Below are positions 44,773 through 52,895 of a DNA stretch of 64,000 nucleotides, one piece after another. Under the pieces are notes generated by a model. That model was not told the DNA's origin, searched no databases, and saw nothing but the letters and a program-made list of their open reading frames with translations. Position 1 is the first letter of the stretch. Every line of letters begins with the position of its first letter. The stretch comes from CADEFQ01 sp050249415 (GTDB taxonomy: Bacteria; Pseudomonadota; Gammaproteobacteria; Steroidobacterales; Steroidobacteraceae): positions 1 through 64,000 of the forward strand of contig JBFWQO010000012.1 in assembly GCA_050249415.1 (NCBI GenBank), in the 5' to 3' direction. Position numbers and translations under genes: made by a program.

Positions 44773-45671
44773 CACGCAGCCTTGCCGCGGAGCCTCTTCC
44801 ACAGCGCTGCGCCGCCCGCTGCCGCGGCGATGAGGAAGACCTTCGCAAACTTCGCGACGAAGGCTGCGATGACCGCGAAGAGACCCAGCTTCTTCGCCGC
44901 CACGCCGGCCACGAGCGCAGCGAGGCCGTAGGCGGCCACCTTGTCGGTGCTCTCGTTGAAATCCGCATACGTCTTGCCCGGGTTGAACGACAACGCGCCG
45001 AGCAGCTTGTGCGCATCGGCCTTGTCGGTGGCGATCGCGTCGCTCGCGGTCACCAGGTTCATCGTGATGTAGCCTTCGCGGCCGAGCATGTAGGTGTTGT
45101 AGTTGATGGTCTGCGCATCTCCCGGCCCGCTGCCCGTATCGTGCGCCGCCACCGACCACACGAGCCGGTGCGTCGCGGCGTCGTAGACCGGCTTCTCGGT
45201 CCAGCCGACTATCTTGAGCTCGCTGATGCCGAGTTCGCGCCGCCGCTCGTTCTGTGCCTCCGTACCCTCTTTCAGGCTCGCGAGCAACTCGTCGACATCC
45301 CAGTGGCTCGCGTCGTCATCCTTGATGTAGCCCGAATCCTCGTACTCCGCGACCACGAACCAGTTGGCGTCGCCCGCCGGAAAAACGAGCCCGAGGAAGC
45401 GCTCGTCATGGCTGTTGCCATAGGCGTCCATGATGCCGTCCGCCGCCGGACGCGGCACATAGATATAGCCCTCGGGTAATTGCAGGCTCGCCTGTCCGAT
45501 CCACGGTATGTGGGCCGGACCGTGGACCGCCACCTCGCGTGCCGCGGCAAAGGCCTTGTCGGTCGCGGATTCGGCCGCCGGTGCCGCCTCGTCGGCATGC
45601 GCCTGGAGTGTCGTCGCCCAAAGGAACGCGGCCAGCGCGATGCCGCCGACCCGCCAATCGTGGCTGCTCAT
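44772..45671 (-). CDS. DUF2167 membrane protein
   Basis: 299 residues: signal peptide (IALAAFLWATTLQAHA), a periplasmic domain (VAVHGPAHIPWIGQASLQLPEG, VVAEYEDSGYIKDDDASHWD, IVGWTEKPVYDAATHRLVWS) and two C-terminal membrane helices with Ala/Gly-rich cores. This is the DUF2167 plan; function unknown. A GGGGG site precedes the ATG. It is followed with a one-base overlap by the small two-helix protein, so the two likely form a unit. Confidence 0.88.
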   Translation of the reverse strand: MSSHDWRVGGIALAAFLWATTLQAHADEAAPAAESATDKAFAAAREVAVHGPAHIPWIGQASLQLPEGYIYVPRPAADGIMDAYGNSHDERFLGLVFPAGDANWFVVAEYEDSGYIKDDDASHWDVDELLASLKEGTEAQNERRRELGISELKIVGWTEKPVYDAATHRLVWSVAAHDTGSGPGDAQTINYNTYMLGREGYITMNLVTASDAIATDKADAHKLLGALSFNPGKTYADFNESTDKVAAYGLAALVAGVAAKKLGLFAVIAAFVAKFAKVFLIAAAAGGAALWKRLRGKAA

Positions 45672-45756
45672 GTGCTATCCCCCTGGCCCCGTGCGCGGAG
45701 CTCGCCGGGGCATGGTATCACCGGCCGCCGCAAGGGATCAGGCGCGAGGACGCATC

Positions 45757-46503
45757 TCAGTCGTCGTCGAAGTCGCCAAACGGGTCCGTGAGTGACACGA
45801 GTTCGACCTCGTCGTCCTGCACGAGCCCCGTGCCGGGGCAGTAGATCTTGTCGGAGAAGCTGCCCGGCTCGAGCGGCGTCGATTCCTCGATGCGCACACA
45901 GTCGTCGAACTCGCCGGCCGGCGTTTCGATCCCGAGGTCGTCCGCGACGTGTTCGGCACGATCGAGCGCGACGCGGGGCGCGAGCTCCTGGTAGTAGCGC
46001 GCCCCGAGGAGGAAGGCTCCGCCGGGCATGATGATGCCGGGACGGGCGCCCTTGCGGCCCGCGAGCCACGCGTCGCCCTTCGGCTGGCCGTCGCCGTCGA
46101 CGACATCTTCGCCGAAATAGTAGACATCGTTGCCCGGCAGGCACATCGCGTAATAGTTGCGCGACACCTCCGTGACTTCACCGTTCTCCGTTTCGAACTC
46201 CTCGACGATGCGCGTGCCGATGTATCGCATCCGGCCATCGATGCGCAGCACGATCGTGCGCGTTTGCGGCAGTACGGTGATGCGCACCTCCTCGAGGTCC
46301 GTGCACTCGCCTTCCGCGACGCAATCCGCATTGCTGTAGTGCGCCACGCGCCCCGGGCGCAGCGGGAAGTACGCGTTGCCGCCCCAGGGCACGAAGCGGC
46401 AATCCTCGAGTGGAAACCCGGTCGTGAACGGCGCATCGTCGGCGGCGGCGGATGCCGCGAGGACGATCGATGCGAGCACCAGCAGGCGGGCGGGGTTGTC
46501 CAT
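45757..46503 (-). CDS. secreted hypothetical protein
   Basis: 248 residues, signal peptide (LLVLASIVLAASAAA). The mature part is acidic, with six cysteines that could pair (LEDCRFVPW, SNADCVAEGECTDL, YAMCLPGND, FDDCVRIEES, IYCPGTG) and a region typical of proteins that report 'apolipoprotein-like' beta folds, though I recognise no family. GGAGAG ribosome site. Divergent from the ECF sigma gene, 130 bases between the starts. Confidence 0.72.
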   Translation of the reverse strand: MDNPARLLVLASIVLAASAAADDAPFTTGFPLEDCRFVPWGGNAYFPLRPGRVAHYSNADCVAEGECTDLEEVRITVLPQTRTIVLRIDGRMRYIGTRIVEEFETENGEVTEVSRNYYAMCLPGNDVYYFGEDVVDGDGQPKGDAWLAGRKGARPGIIMPGGAFLLGARYYQELAPRVALDRAEHVADDLGIETPAGEFDDCVRIEESTPLEPGSFSDKIYCPGTGLVQDDEVELVSLTDPFGDFDDD

Positions 46504-46633
46504 GATAGCTCTCCGGTGGCGGTCGGGGATCAGACACCCGCCTTGGACCCCCGCGGCAGGCGATTTTCGTCGCGCAACGATGCCACCGGCGCGTACGCGA
46601 CGAATCGCGGCGACCCGGGCCGTCTAACTTGTC

Positions 46634-47221
46634 ATGGTCGGGTACGCACAGGATTTCGCGCTCACCCGCCGCGTGCTCGCGGGCGACCGGCAGGCCTTCG
46701 ACGGCTTCTTCGTGCAGAACTTCGCCCGCCTGTATCGCTTCGTGCTGCTGCGCGTCGCGCGCGACCCGGACGCCGCGCAGGACGTGTGCCAGCAGGCGCT
46801 CGAGCGCGCGGTGCGCAGCCTGGCGGCGTACCGCGGCGAAGCCGCCCTCTTCACGTGGTTGTGCCAGATCGCGCGCCATGAAGTGGCGGACTTCTGGGAG
46901 CGCAGCGGCCGGGACCGCAGCCGGCAACGCTCCTACGACCAGGATGCGCAGCTGCGGTACGCGCTCGAATCGCTGCAGGTCGAGGCGAGCGCGACCCCCG
47001 AGGGTCTGCGCGAGCAGCGAGACCTCCGCCTGCTCGTGCAGACCGTGCTCGATCACCTGCCGCCGGGGTACGGGGACGCGCTGGAATGGAAGTACGTGGA
47101 AGGACTCGAGGCGCGCGAGATCGGCACACGGCTCAATCTGAGCACCGACGCAGCGCATTCACTGCTCGCCCGCGCCCGACGGGCGTTTCGCGCTGAGTTC
47201 GAGGCGGTTGCCCATGAATGA
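46634..47221 (+). CDS. ECF-type RNA polymerase sigma factor (FecI-like)
   Basis: 195 residues. Region 2 (LYRFVLLRVARDPDAAQDVCQQAL, then FTWLCQIARHEVADFWE) and region 4 (LDHLPPGYGDALEWKYVEGLEAREIGTRLN, a helix-turn-helix) are both present. Together with the FecR-like gene (overlap 8 bases) and the TonB receptor it forms a cell-surface signalling operon. The start lacks a Shine-Dalgarno; CGTCTAAC at 46621-46628 lies 5 bases before the ATG and resembles ECF -10 elements, which would fit autoregulation (weak evidence). Confidence 0.92.
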   Translation: MVGYAQDFALTRRVLAGDRQAFDGFFVQNFARLYRFVLLRVARDPDAAQDVCQQALERAVRSLAAYRGEAALFTWLCQIARHEVADFWERSGRDRSRQRSYDQDAQLRYALESLQVEASATPEGLREQRDLRLLVQTVLDHLPPGYGDALEWKYVEGLEAREIGTRLNLSTDAAHSLLARARRAFRAEFEAVAHE

Positions 47222-48197
47222 AGCGAACGACACCCTGCAAGACCAGGACGACGAGCTGACGCGGCTCCTCACTCGTGTGGGTCCGAGAATCGAGCCTCCA
47301 GCCGAAACCCGCGAGGCCGTGTATCTCACGACCCTGCTCGCGTGGAACGACACGGTGCGGAGCCGGCGGCGCCTGTTTGTCCGCCGCTTCGCCCTGGCGG
47401 CCTCGCTGCTGATCGCCGCGGCCGGACTCGCGGCGTACATGACGGGACAGATGTGGCAGCCAGCGGCGCTTGTAGCGACGGCGAGGGGCGGCGCGGCGCT
47501 CACCGTGCGCGCCGGCGACGTCGTGGCCGCGCCGCGCGAGAGCGGGCTCGTCCTCGGCATCGGCGATTCCGACGAATCGCTCCGGCTCGATCGCGGCGCG
47601 CGCGTGAAGTTCACCGGCCTGCACCGCGCGGTGCTCGAAGCCGGTCGCGCGTACTTCGTCGGCGCGCCGGGTGGCGCCGCGGACACCGGCCGCCGCTTCA
47701 CGCTCGTCACGCGTTTCGCCGAGGTCACGCACGTCGGCACGCGTTATGCGCTCAATGTCGAGGCGCATGACCTCGAGGTCGACGTGCGCGAGGGGGCCGT
47801 GAGGATCCGCACCCGATCCGGCGAATTCCTGGCCGATGCGGGCACGCGGATCACGATCGACGAGCAGGGGCGACTGTCGGGGCGCACGTCCATCGCGACC
47901 TTCGGCGCAGGCTGGGGCTGGGCCGAGGCGCTCGCGCCTCCGCTGCCGATCGACGGCCGCCCGCTCATCGCGGTTCTGGAAGAGATTGCCCGCGAAACCG
48001 GCCGGCGCCTCACGTTTGCGGACAGTCGTGTCGAGACCGCCTGTCGTGCCATCCTGCTCAAAGGCCCGGTGCTCGATCTGCCGGTGGGCGACCGGTTGTT
48101 CGCCGTGCTCGTGACGACGGGCCTCGAGGCGATCGAGAATGGAGATCTCATCTTGATTCGCGACCAGCCGGATCGGCCGAGCGGGAATGGCGCTTAG
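47214..48197 (+). CDS. FecR-type anti-sigma/sigma regulator with C-terminal STN-like domain
   Basis: 327 residues. N-terminal cytoplasmic segment, one membrane helix (RRFALAASLLIAAAGLAAYM, about 60-80), then the FecR domain (VRAGDVVAAPRESGLVLGIG; VGTRYALNVEAHDLEVDVREGAVRI). From about residue 245 a secretin/TonB short N-terminal (STN)-like domain follows (LPIDGRPLIAVLEEIARETGRRL). In known systems this periplasmic end contacts the receptor's STN domain and passes the ligand signal to the sigma factor. Both its neighbours overlap (8 and 11 bases). Confidence 0.9.
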   Translation: MNEANDTLQDQDDELTRLLTRVGPRIEPPAETREAVYLTTLLAWNDTVRSRRRLFVRRFALAASLLIAAAGLAAYMTGQMWQPAALVATARGGAALTVRAGDVVAAPRESGLVLGIGDSDESLRLDRGARVKFTGLHRAVLEAGRAYFVGAPGGAADTGRRFTLVTRFAEVTHVGTRYALNVEAHDLEVDVREGAVRIRTRSGEFLADAGTRITIDEQGRLSGRTSIATFGAGWGWAEALAPPLPIDGRPLIAVLEEIARETGRRLTFADSRVETACRAILLKGPVLDLPVGDRLFAVLVTTGLEAIENGDLILIRDQPDRPSGNGA

Positions 48198-50736
48198 CGA
48201 CGCGCAGCGGCGCGCGACATTCGTCGCGGTCCTGTTCGCGGCGGCGTACGCGGACCTGCCCGCGCAGCCGACGGAGCCTGCGCCTGCCATGGCGCGCGCG
48301 ATCACGATCGAGGCGGGCATCCCGCTCGCCACTGCGCTCGATCAGCTCGGTGCGCAGGGGGCCCGCATCGTCTACAGCACGGCGCTCGTGCTGCCATCGT
48401 TCACGGTGCGGCAACGCATTACCGACGCCGACGCGGTGGCTCTGGCACGGCGACTGTTGGCACCATTCGGACTGGAGCTGCGGCCGGTCGGCAACGGCGT
48501 GTTCGGCATCGTCGAGATGACGTCGCGGCGCGCACTGCGCGGCCGTGTGCTCGACGCCGCAGGCGGCCAGCCCATACGCCGCGCACGCGTCGAGTGCATC
48601 GAGGACGGCTATGTCGACTGGAGCGACGCGCACGGCGGGTTTTCCGTGCGCATCGGCGGGCGCGGAAGCCGCAGCATACGGGTGAGCGCCGACGGCTTCG
48701 ACGCGAAGACCGTGCGCGTCGAGATGGCTGCGGTCCCCGCGTCTCCTGTCGATGTCCGCCTGCGGCCCGCAGCCGCGCCGCTCGATCACGTGACGGTGGT
48801 GGCGAGCCGTTTCATCTACGACGACGCGCTGCCCGCCTCCAGCTTCTCGATCGATCGCGCGGAGATCGTCGCCCAGCCGAAGATCGGTGACGACGCCCTG
48901 CAGTCGATCGCGCGCCTGCCCGGCGTCGCCTTCTCGGGCGTCTCGGGGCGTCCCAACGTGCGCGGCGGCGAACCGCACGAAGCGCTCGTCGTGCTGGACG
49001 GCATGCCGCTGCGCGAGGCGTTTCACCTGGCGAATTACACGCGGCCCTTCAGCGTGATCGACGATACGCTCGTCGCGCGCCTCGATGCGTACACGGGGAC
49101 CCTGCCGGTGCGTTACGGCAACCGTCTCGCCGCGGTGGTCGAGCTCTCGAGCCTGTCGCCGCGCATCGCACCGCCCCGCTCGATCGGCGTCGGCACCTAT
49201 AATGCCCGTGCGCGCGGCGCCTGGGCGCAGACCGGCGGTCGGTCCCTCGAAGCTCTCGGGGCCGCACGCATCGGCACGCTGCGCGCATGGCTCGACGAGT
49301 ACTCGCCCGATGTCGGCCGGCCCGCCTACGGTGATTTCTTCGGCAAGCTGGCCGGAGCGACGGGGCGCGGCACGGCATGGCGCACGCAGGCCTTCGGCTC
49401 GCGCTCGGAGCTCGAGTATTTCGATCCCGACACCACCGAGCGCGTATCGCTCGCGAGCGAGGCCGATTACCTGTGGCTGAATGTCAGCCGCGCCCTCGGC
49501 GAGCGCGTGGAATTGCACGGCCTACTCGGCTACACGCGAATCGACAGCGAACGACGCGGCACGCTCGCCGGAGGCCTGACCCCCGAAGGGCGCGTCGACG
49601 ATGTGCGCGCGAGCCGACTCGGGGACGCCGCGCTGCGCGCGGTCTGGCGGGTCTCGCCGGGCCAGACGCTCGAAGCCGGCGTTGCGCTGACCTACGGCAG
49701 CGCACGCTACCGCTACGCTGGCGATGTATCGTTCGATCCGGTGGCGCAAGCGCTGTTCGGCGTGCCGGAACAGCGCGCGCGCAGTCACGACCTCACCGCG
49801 CATCGCGGCAGGCTCGCATTGTTCCTGGGCGATCGCCTGCAACTGTCGTCCCGATGGTTCATCGAGGCAGGCGGGCGACTCGATCACGAACTCGCGGGGT
49901 CCGGCCCGGAACATGCCACCGTGAGCCCACGGGTCGCCGTGCGCTGGGATGCCGGTTCCGACACGACCTGGCGTCTCGGCTGGAGCCGCGCGTACCAGGG
50001 GGACGAGGTCCACGAGTTGCGCGTCGAAGATGGCGTCACGACCTTCGCGCGACCGCAGCGTGCCGACCAGACCGTGCTCTCGGTCGAACATCGCCCGCTC
50101 GACGGTCTGGCGCTGCGCGCCGAAGGCTTCGAGCGTCGCATGGCGAATCCGCGCACGCGCTTCGAGAACGCGCTCGATCCGCTGCGGCTCATACCGGACC
50201 TGTCGCCCGATCGCATCGCGGTGTCCCCCGACGCGTCGCGCCTGCGCGGCCTCGAAGTCTCGATGCAATGGCAGCGCGGCGAATGGTCGATGTCGGGCGC
50301 CTATACGCGCGCGGAGGCGATCGACGAGTTCGCGGGCGTGCGCGTGCCGCGTGACTGGGACCAGCGCGACACGATCGCGGCCGCGGCCACCTGGCGCCGC
50401 GGGCGCTGGACCGCATCGCTCTTCGGCGCCTACCACAGCGGCCGACCGGCCACCGTCGTCGAAAGTGCCGACATCGACGCGCCGGTCCTCGGCGCGCGCA
50501 ACGCCGCGCGGCTGGGCCCCTACCTCTCGGTCGACCTGCGCGTGGCGCGCGAATGGCCGCTGTCCCGCGGACACCTTGCCGCATACCTGCAGGTGACGAA
50601 CCTGCTCGATCGCGACAATCCGTGCTGCACCGAACTCGATCTGCCCGATGAGGACACCGACCCCGCGAGGCTCGAGGTCGAGCGCATCTCCGCCTATCCC
50701 CTGTTGCCCGCGCTCGGTGTGACCTTCGAGTTCTGA
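48187..50736 (+). CDS. TonB-dependent transducer receptor (STN, carboxypeptidase-like, plug, barrel)
   Basis: 849 residues. Signal region, then an STN domain (about 38-108: ITIEAGIPLATALDQLGAQG), a carboxypeptidase-regulatory-like beta domain (about 115-195: LRGRVLDAAGGQPIRRARV), a plug (FSIDRAEIVAQPKIGDDALQ, VLDGMPLREAF) and an outer-membrane barrel ending in aromatic FEF. The STN domain marks it as a transducer that signals through the FecR-like protein. The ligand is not evident; carboxypeptidase-like inserts are common in receptors for glycans or peptides, so a siderophore is not the only option. Confidence 0.9.
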   Translation: MALSDAQRRATFVAVLFAAAYADLPAQPTEPAPAMARAITIEAGIPLATALDQLGAQGARIVYSTALVLPSFTVRQRITDADAVALARRLLAPFGLELRPVGNGVFGIVEMTSRRALRGRVLDAAGGQPIRRARVECIEDGYVDWSDAHGGFSVRIGGRGSRSIRVSADGFDAKTVRVEMAAVPASPVDVRLRPAAAPLDHVTVVASRFIYDDALPASSFSIDRAEIVAQPKIGDDALQSIARLPGVAFSGVSGRPNVRGGEPHEALVVLDGMPLREAFHLANYTRPFSVIDDTLVARLDAYTGTLPVRYGNRLAAVVELSSLSPRIAPPRSIGVGTYNARARGAWAQTGGRSLEALGAARIGTLRAWLDEYSPDVGRPAYGDFFGKLAGATGRGTAWRTQAFGSRSELEYFDPDTTERVSLASEADYLWLNVSRALGERVELHGLLGYTRIDSERRGTLAGGLTPEGRVDDVRASRLGDAALRAVWRVSPGQTLEAGVALTYGSARYRYAGDVSFDPVAQALFGVPEQRARSHDLTAHRGRLALFLGDRLQLSSRWFIEAGGRLDHELAGSGPEHATVSPRVAVRWDAGSDTTWRLGWSRAYQGDEVHELRVEDGVTTFARPQRADQTVLSVEHRPLDGLALRAEGFERRMANPRTRFENALDPLRLIPDLSPDRIAVSPDASRLRGLEVSMQWQRGEWSMSGAYTRAEAIDEFAGVRVPRDWDQRDTIAAAATWRRGRWTASLFGAYHSGRPATVVESADIDAPVLGARNAARLGPYLSVDLRVAREWPLSRGHLAAYLQVTNLLDRDNPCCTELDLPDEDTDPARLEVERISAYPLLPALGVTFEF

Positions 50737-50755
50737 CGCGCCCCCGCGCATCTTC

Positions 50756-50784
50756 TCGACGGCCGGCCACTTCGCGGCTATAAC
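50756..50784 (+). promoter_or_regulatory. promoter of the orphan antitoxin, leaderless
   Basis: TCGACG (50756-50761), exactly 17 bases, TATAAC (50779-50784), then six bases to the ATG at 50791. Transcription would start at or beside the start codon. Confidence 0.5.
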
Positions 50785-50790
50785 GGCCGT

Positions 50791-51003
50791 ATGGAGCAGG
50801 CCACAGTATCCAGGCTCAAGGACAACCTGAGCGCTTGCCTGCGCAAGGTGCGCGCCGGGCACCCGGTCGTGATCTACGACCGCGACCTGCCGATCGCCCG
50901 TATCGAGCGGATCGAGGACGCGGGGCGCGGTGCGGACCGGCTCGTGTGGTGGGGCACGACGCGCTGCGCGCGGCGCGAGGAATTTTCTGTGCTCGCCGCG
51001 TGA
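50791..51003 (+). CDS. Phd/YefM-type antitoxin, without toxin
   Basis: 70 residues. The first 45 match the prevent-host-death antitoxin fold (ATVSRLKDNLSACLRKVRAGHPVVIYDR), which binds DNA and neutralises a PIN or Doc toxin. No toxin follows: 28 bases downstream an oxidoreductase starts. The C-terminal part (DRLVWWGTTRCARREEF) is where a toxin-binding segment would lie. It may be an orphan regulator or the remnant of a lost module. Own promoter just upstream. Confidence 0.75.
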   Translation: MEQATVSRLKDNLSACLRKVRAGHPVVIYDRDLPIARIERIEDAGRGADRLVWWGTTRCARREEFSVLAA

Positions 51004-51031
51004 TGCGCGTTCGCCGGAGCAGGGAGCACAG

Positions 51032-52891
51032 GTGGCAGCCGATATCACCCGCCGGGACTTCCTGAACGGCACCGCGCTCGCGATCGCCGCGGGCCTCTCC
51101 CCGATCGATCTGCTGCACGCAGGCGCGCCCTATCCTGCCGCGGGCAGCGGCTTTCGGGGCTCGGCACCCGGCACTTTCGACATCGCCCACGCGCTCCGCG
51201 ACGGGCGGCGCTTCGCGACGGACGGCGTCGCGACCGATGAACGCTACGACCTCGCCGTCATCGGCGCCGGCATCAGTGGGCTCGCGGCCGCGTGGTTCTA
51301 TCGGCGCGAGAAGCCGAATGCGCGCATCCTGCTGCTCGAAGCCAACGACGACTTCGGCGGCCACGCACAGCGCAACGAGTTCGAGATCGACGGGCGCATG
51401 CTCATTTCCTACGGCGGCAGTGAGTCGATGCAGTCACCGCACTCGCTCTACAGCCGCGACGCGCTCGGCCTCACGCACGCGCTCGGCATCGATCTCGACC
51501 GATTCGAAACCGCGTTCGACCGCACGCTTTACCCGGGGCTCGGGCTCTCGCGCGGGGTCCTCTTCAAGCGCGAGCACTTCGGTGTCGACCGGTTGGTCAC
51601 CGGCGACCCGATGCGCATGGTCGCGGACGACATTCCCCCGGATCGCATGAATGCGCGCCCGCTCGCGGCGTTCATCGCCGATTTCCCGGTATCGGACGTG
51701 GCAAAGCGCCAGCTCGTCGAGCTGTACACGTCGCGGCGCGATCCGCTGCCCGGTCGTTCGCGGGCACGGAAACAAGCCCTCCTCGAGCGGACCAGCTACC
51801 GCGACTGGCTGACGAAGGTGCTCGGCTACGAACCTGCCGTCGCCGACACCTTCCAGTGCCGAACGCACGATTTCTTCGCCTCGGGGATCGACGCGGTCCC
51901 GGCCGCCTGGGCCTTCGAGGACGGCTATCCGGGGTTTGCCGGTCTCGGGCTCGGCGACGCGGCCGACAACGCCGTGATGGACGACCCGTACATCCATCAT
52001 TTCCCCGACGGCAATGCGTCGATCGCGCGCCTGCTCGTCCGTTCGCTGGTTCCCGGCGTCGCGCCGGGTCGGGGCATGGACGACATCGTGCTCGCGCGGT
52101 TCGATTACTCACGCCTCGATGCGCCCGGCGCGCGGGTTCGCCTGCGTCTCGCGAGCACCGCGATCGGGATCCGCGAACGCGCGCCCGGCGACGTCGAGGC
52201 GTACTACTGGCAAGGCGGTGCGGTGCACGGTGTGCGCGCGCGGCACGCGGTCATGGCGTGCTATCACGCGATGGACCCCTACCTGCTGCCGGATCTCGGC
52301 GCGCCGCAGCGCGCGGCGCTCGCGCTCAACGTGAAGATGCCGCTCGTGTACGTAAAGGTTCTCGTGCGCAACTGGCGGCCGTGGGTCGCGCGCGGCGTGC
52401 ACGAAGTCGCGAACGCCGTCGGGTTCTATTCGCGCCTCAAGCTCGATTACCCGGTGAGTCTCGGCGACTATCGCTGTCCGCGTTCGCCGGACGAACCGAT
52501 GGTGCTGCATCTCGTACACGTACCCACCGTGCCGCTCACGCCCGGCGTCGATCCGCGCGCGACGCTGCGTGCGGCGCGCGCGCAACTGCTGGCGATGCCG
52601 TTCGCGGCCTTTGAACGGGAGGCGCGCGACGAGCTGACCCGCATTGCCGGCGCCGGCGGCTTCGACGCCGGCCGCGACATCGCCGCGATCACCGTGAACC
52701 GCTGGGGCCACGGCTATTCAGGCGGCGACAACCCGCTCTATGACCCGCCGCGCGCGGGCGCACCGCCGTACGAGATCGCGCGGGCGCGCATGGGCGGCAT
52801 CGCGTTCGCCAACTCGGATTCCGCGTGGAAGGCCTACGCGCACGCCGCGATCGACGAAGCCCGTCGTGCCGTGGGCGAGTTGCTCGGTTGA
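51032..52891 (+). CDS. Tat-exported FAD-dependent oxidoreductase
   Basis: 619 residues from a GTG. A twin-arginine signal (ITRRDFLNGTALAIAAGLS) shows folded export to the periplasm. The dinucleotide motif follows at about residue 74 (DLAVIGAGISGLAAAWFYRR) and the second FAD region LLLEANDDFGGHAQRNEF. C-terminal GGIAFANSDSAWKAYAHAAIDEA closes the flavin fold as in amine oxidase/phytoene dehydrogenase relatives. The substrate is unknown. It lies between two TonB receptors, 4 bases from the 3' end of the second, so it may process an imported compound. Confidence 0.85.
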   Translation: MAADITRRDFLNGTALAIAAGLSPIDLLHAGAPYPAAGSGFRGSAPGTFDIAHALRDGRRFATDGVATDERYDLAVIGAGISGLAAAWFYRREKPNARILLLEANDDFGGHAQRNEFEIDGRMLISYGGSESMQSPHSLYSRDALGLTHALGIDLDRFETAFDRTLYPGLGLSRGVLFKREHFGVDRLVTGDPMRMVADDIPPDRMNARPLAAFIADFPVSDVAKRQLVELYTSRRDPLPGRSRARKQALLERTSYRDWLTKVLGYEPAVADTFQCRTHDFFASGIDAVPAAWAFEDGYPGFAGLGLGDAADNAVMDDPYIHHFPDGNASIARLLVRSLVPGVAPGRGMDDIVLARFDYSRLDAPGARVRLRLASTAIGIRERAPGDVEAYYWQGGAVHGVRARHAVMACYHAMDPYLLPDLGAPQRAALALNVKMPLVYVKVLVRNWRPWVARGVHEVANAVGFYSRLKLDYPVSLGDYRCPRSPDEPMVLHLVHVPTVPLTPGVDPRATLRAARAQLLAMPFAAFEREARDELTRIAGAGGFDAGRDIAAITVNRWGHGYSGGDNPLYDPPRAGAPPYEIARARMGGIAFANSDSAWKAYAHAAIDEARRAVGELLG

Positions 52892-52895
52892 CGAC

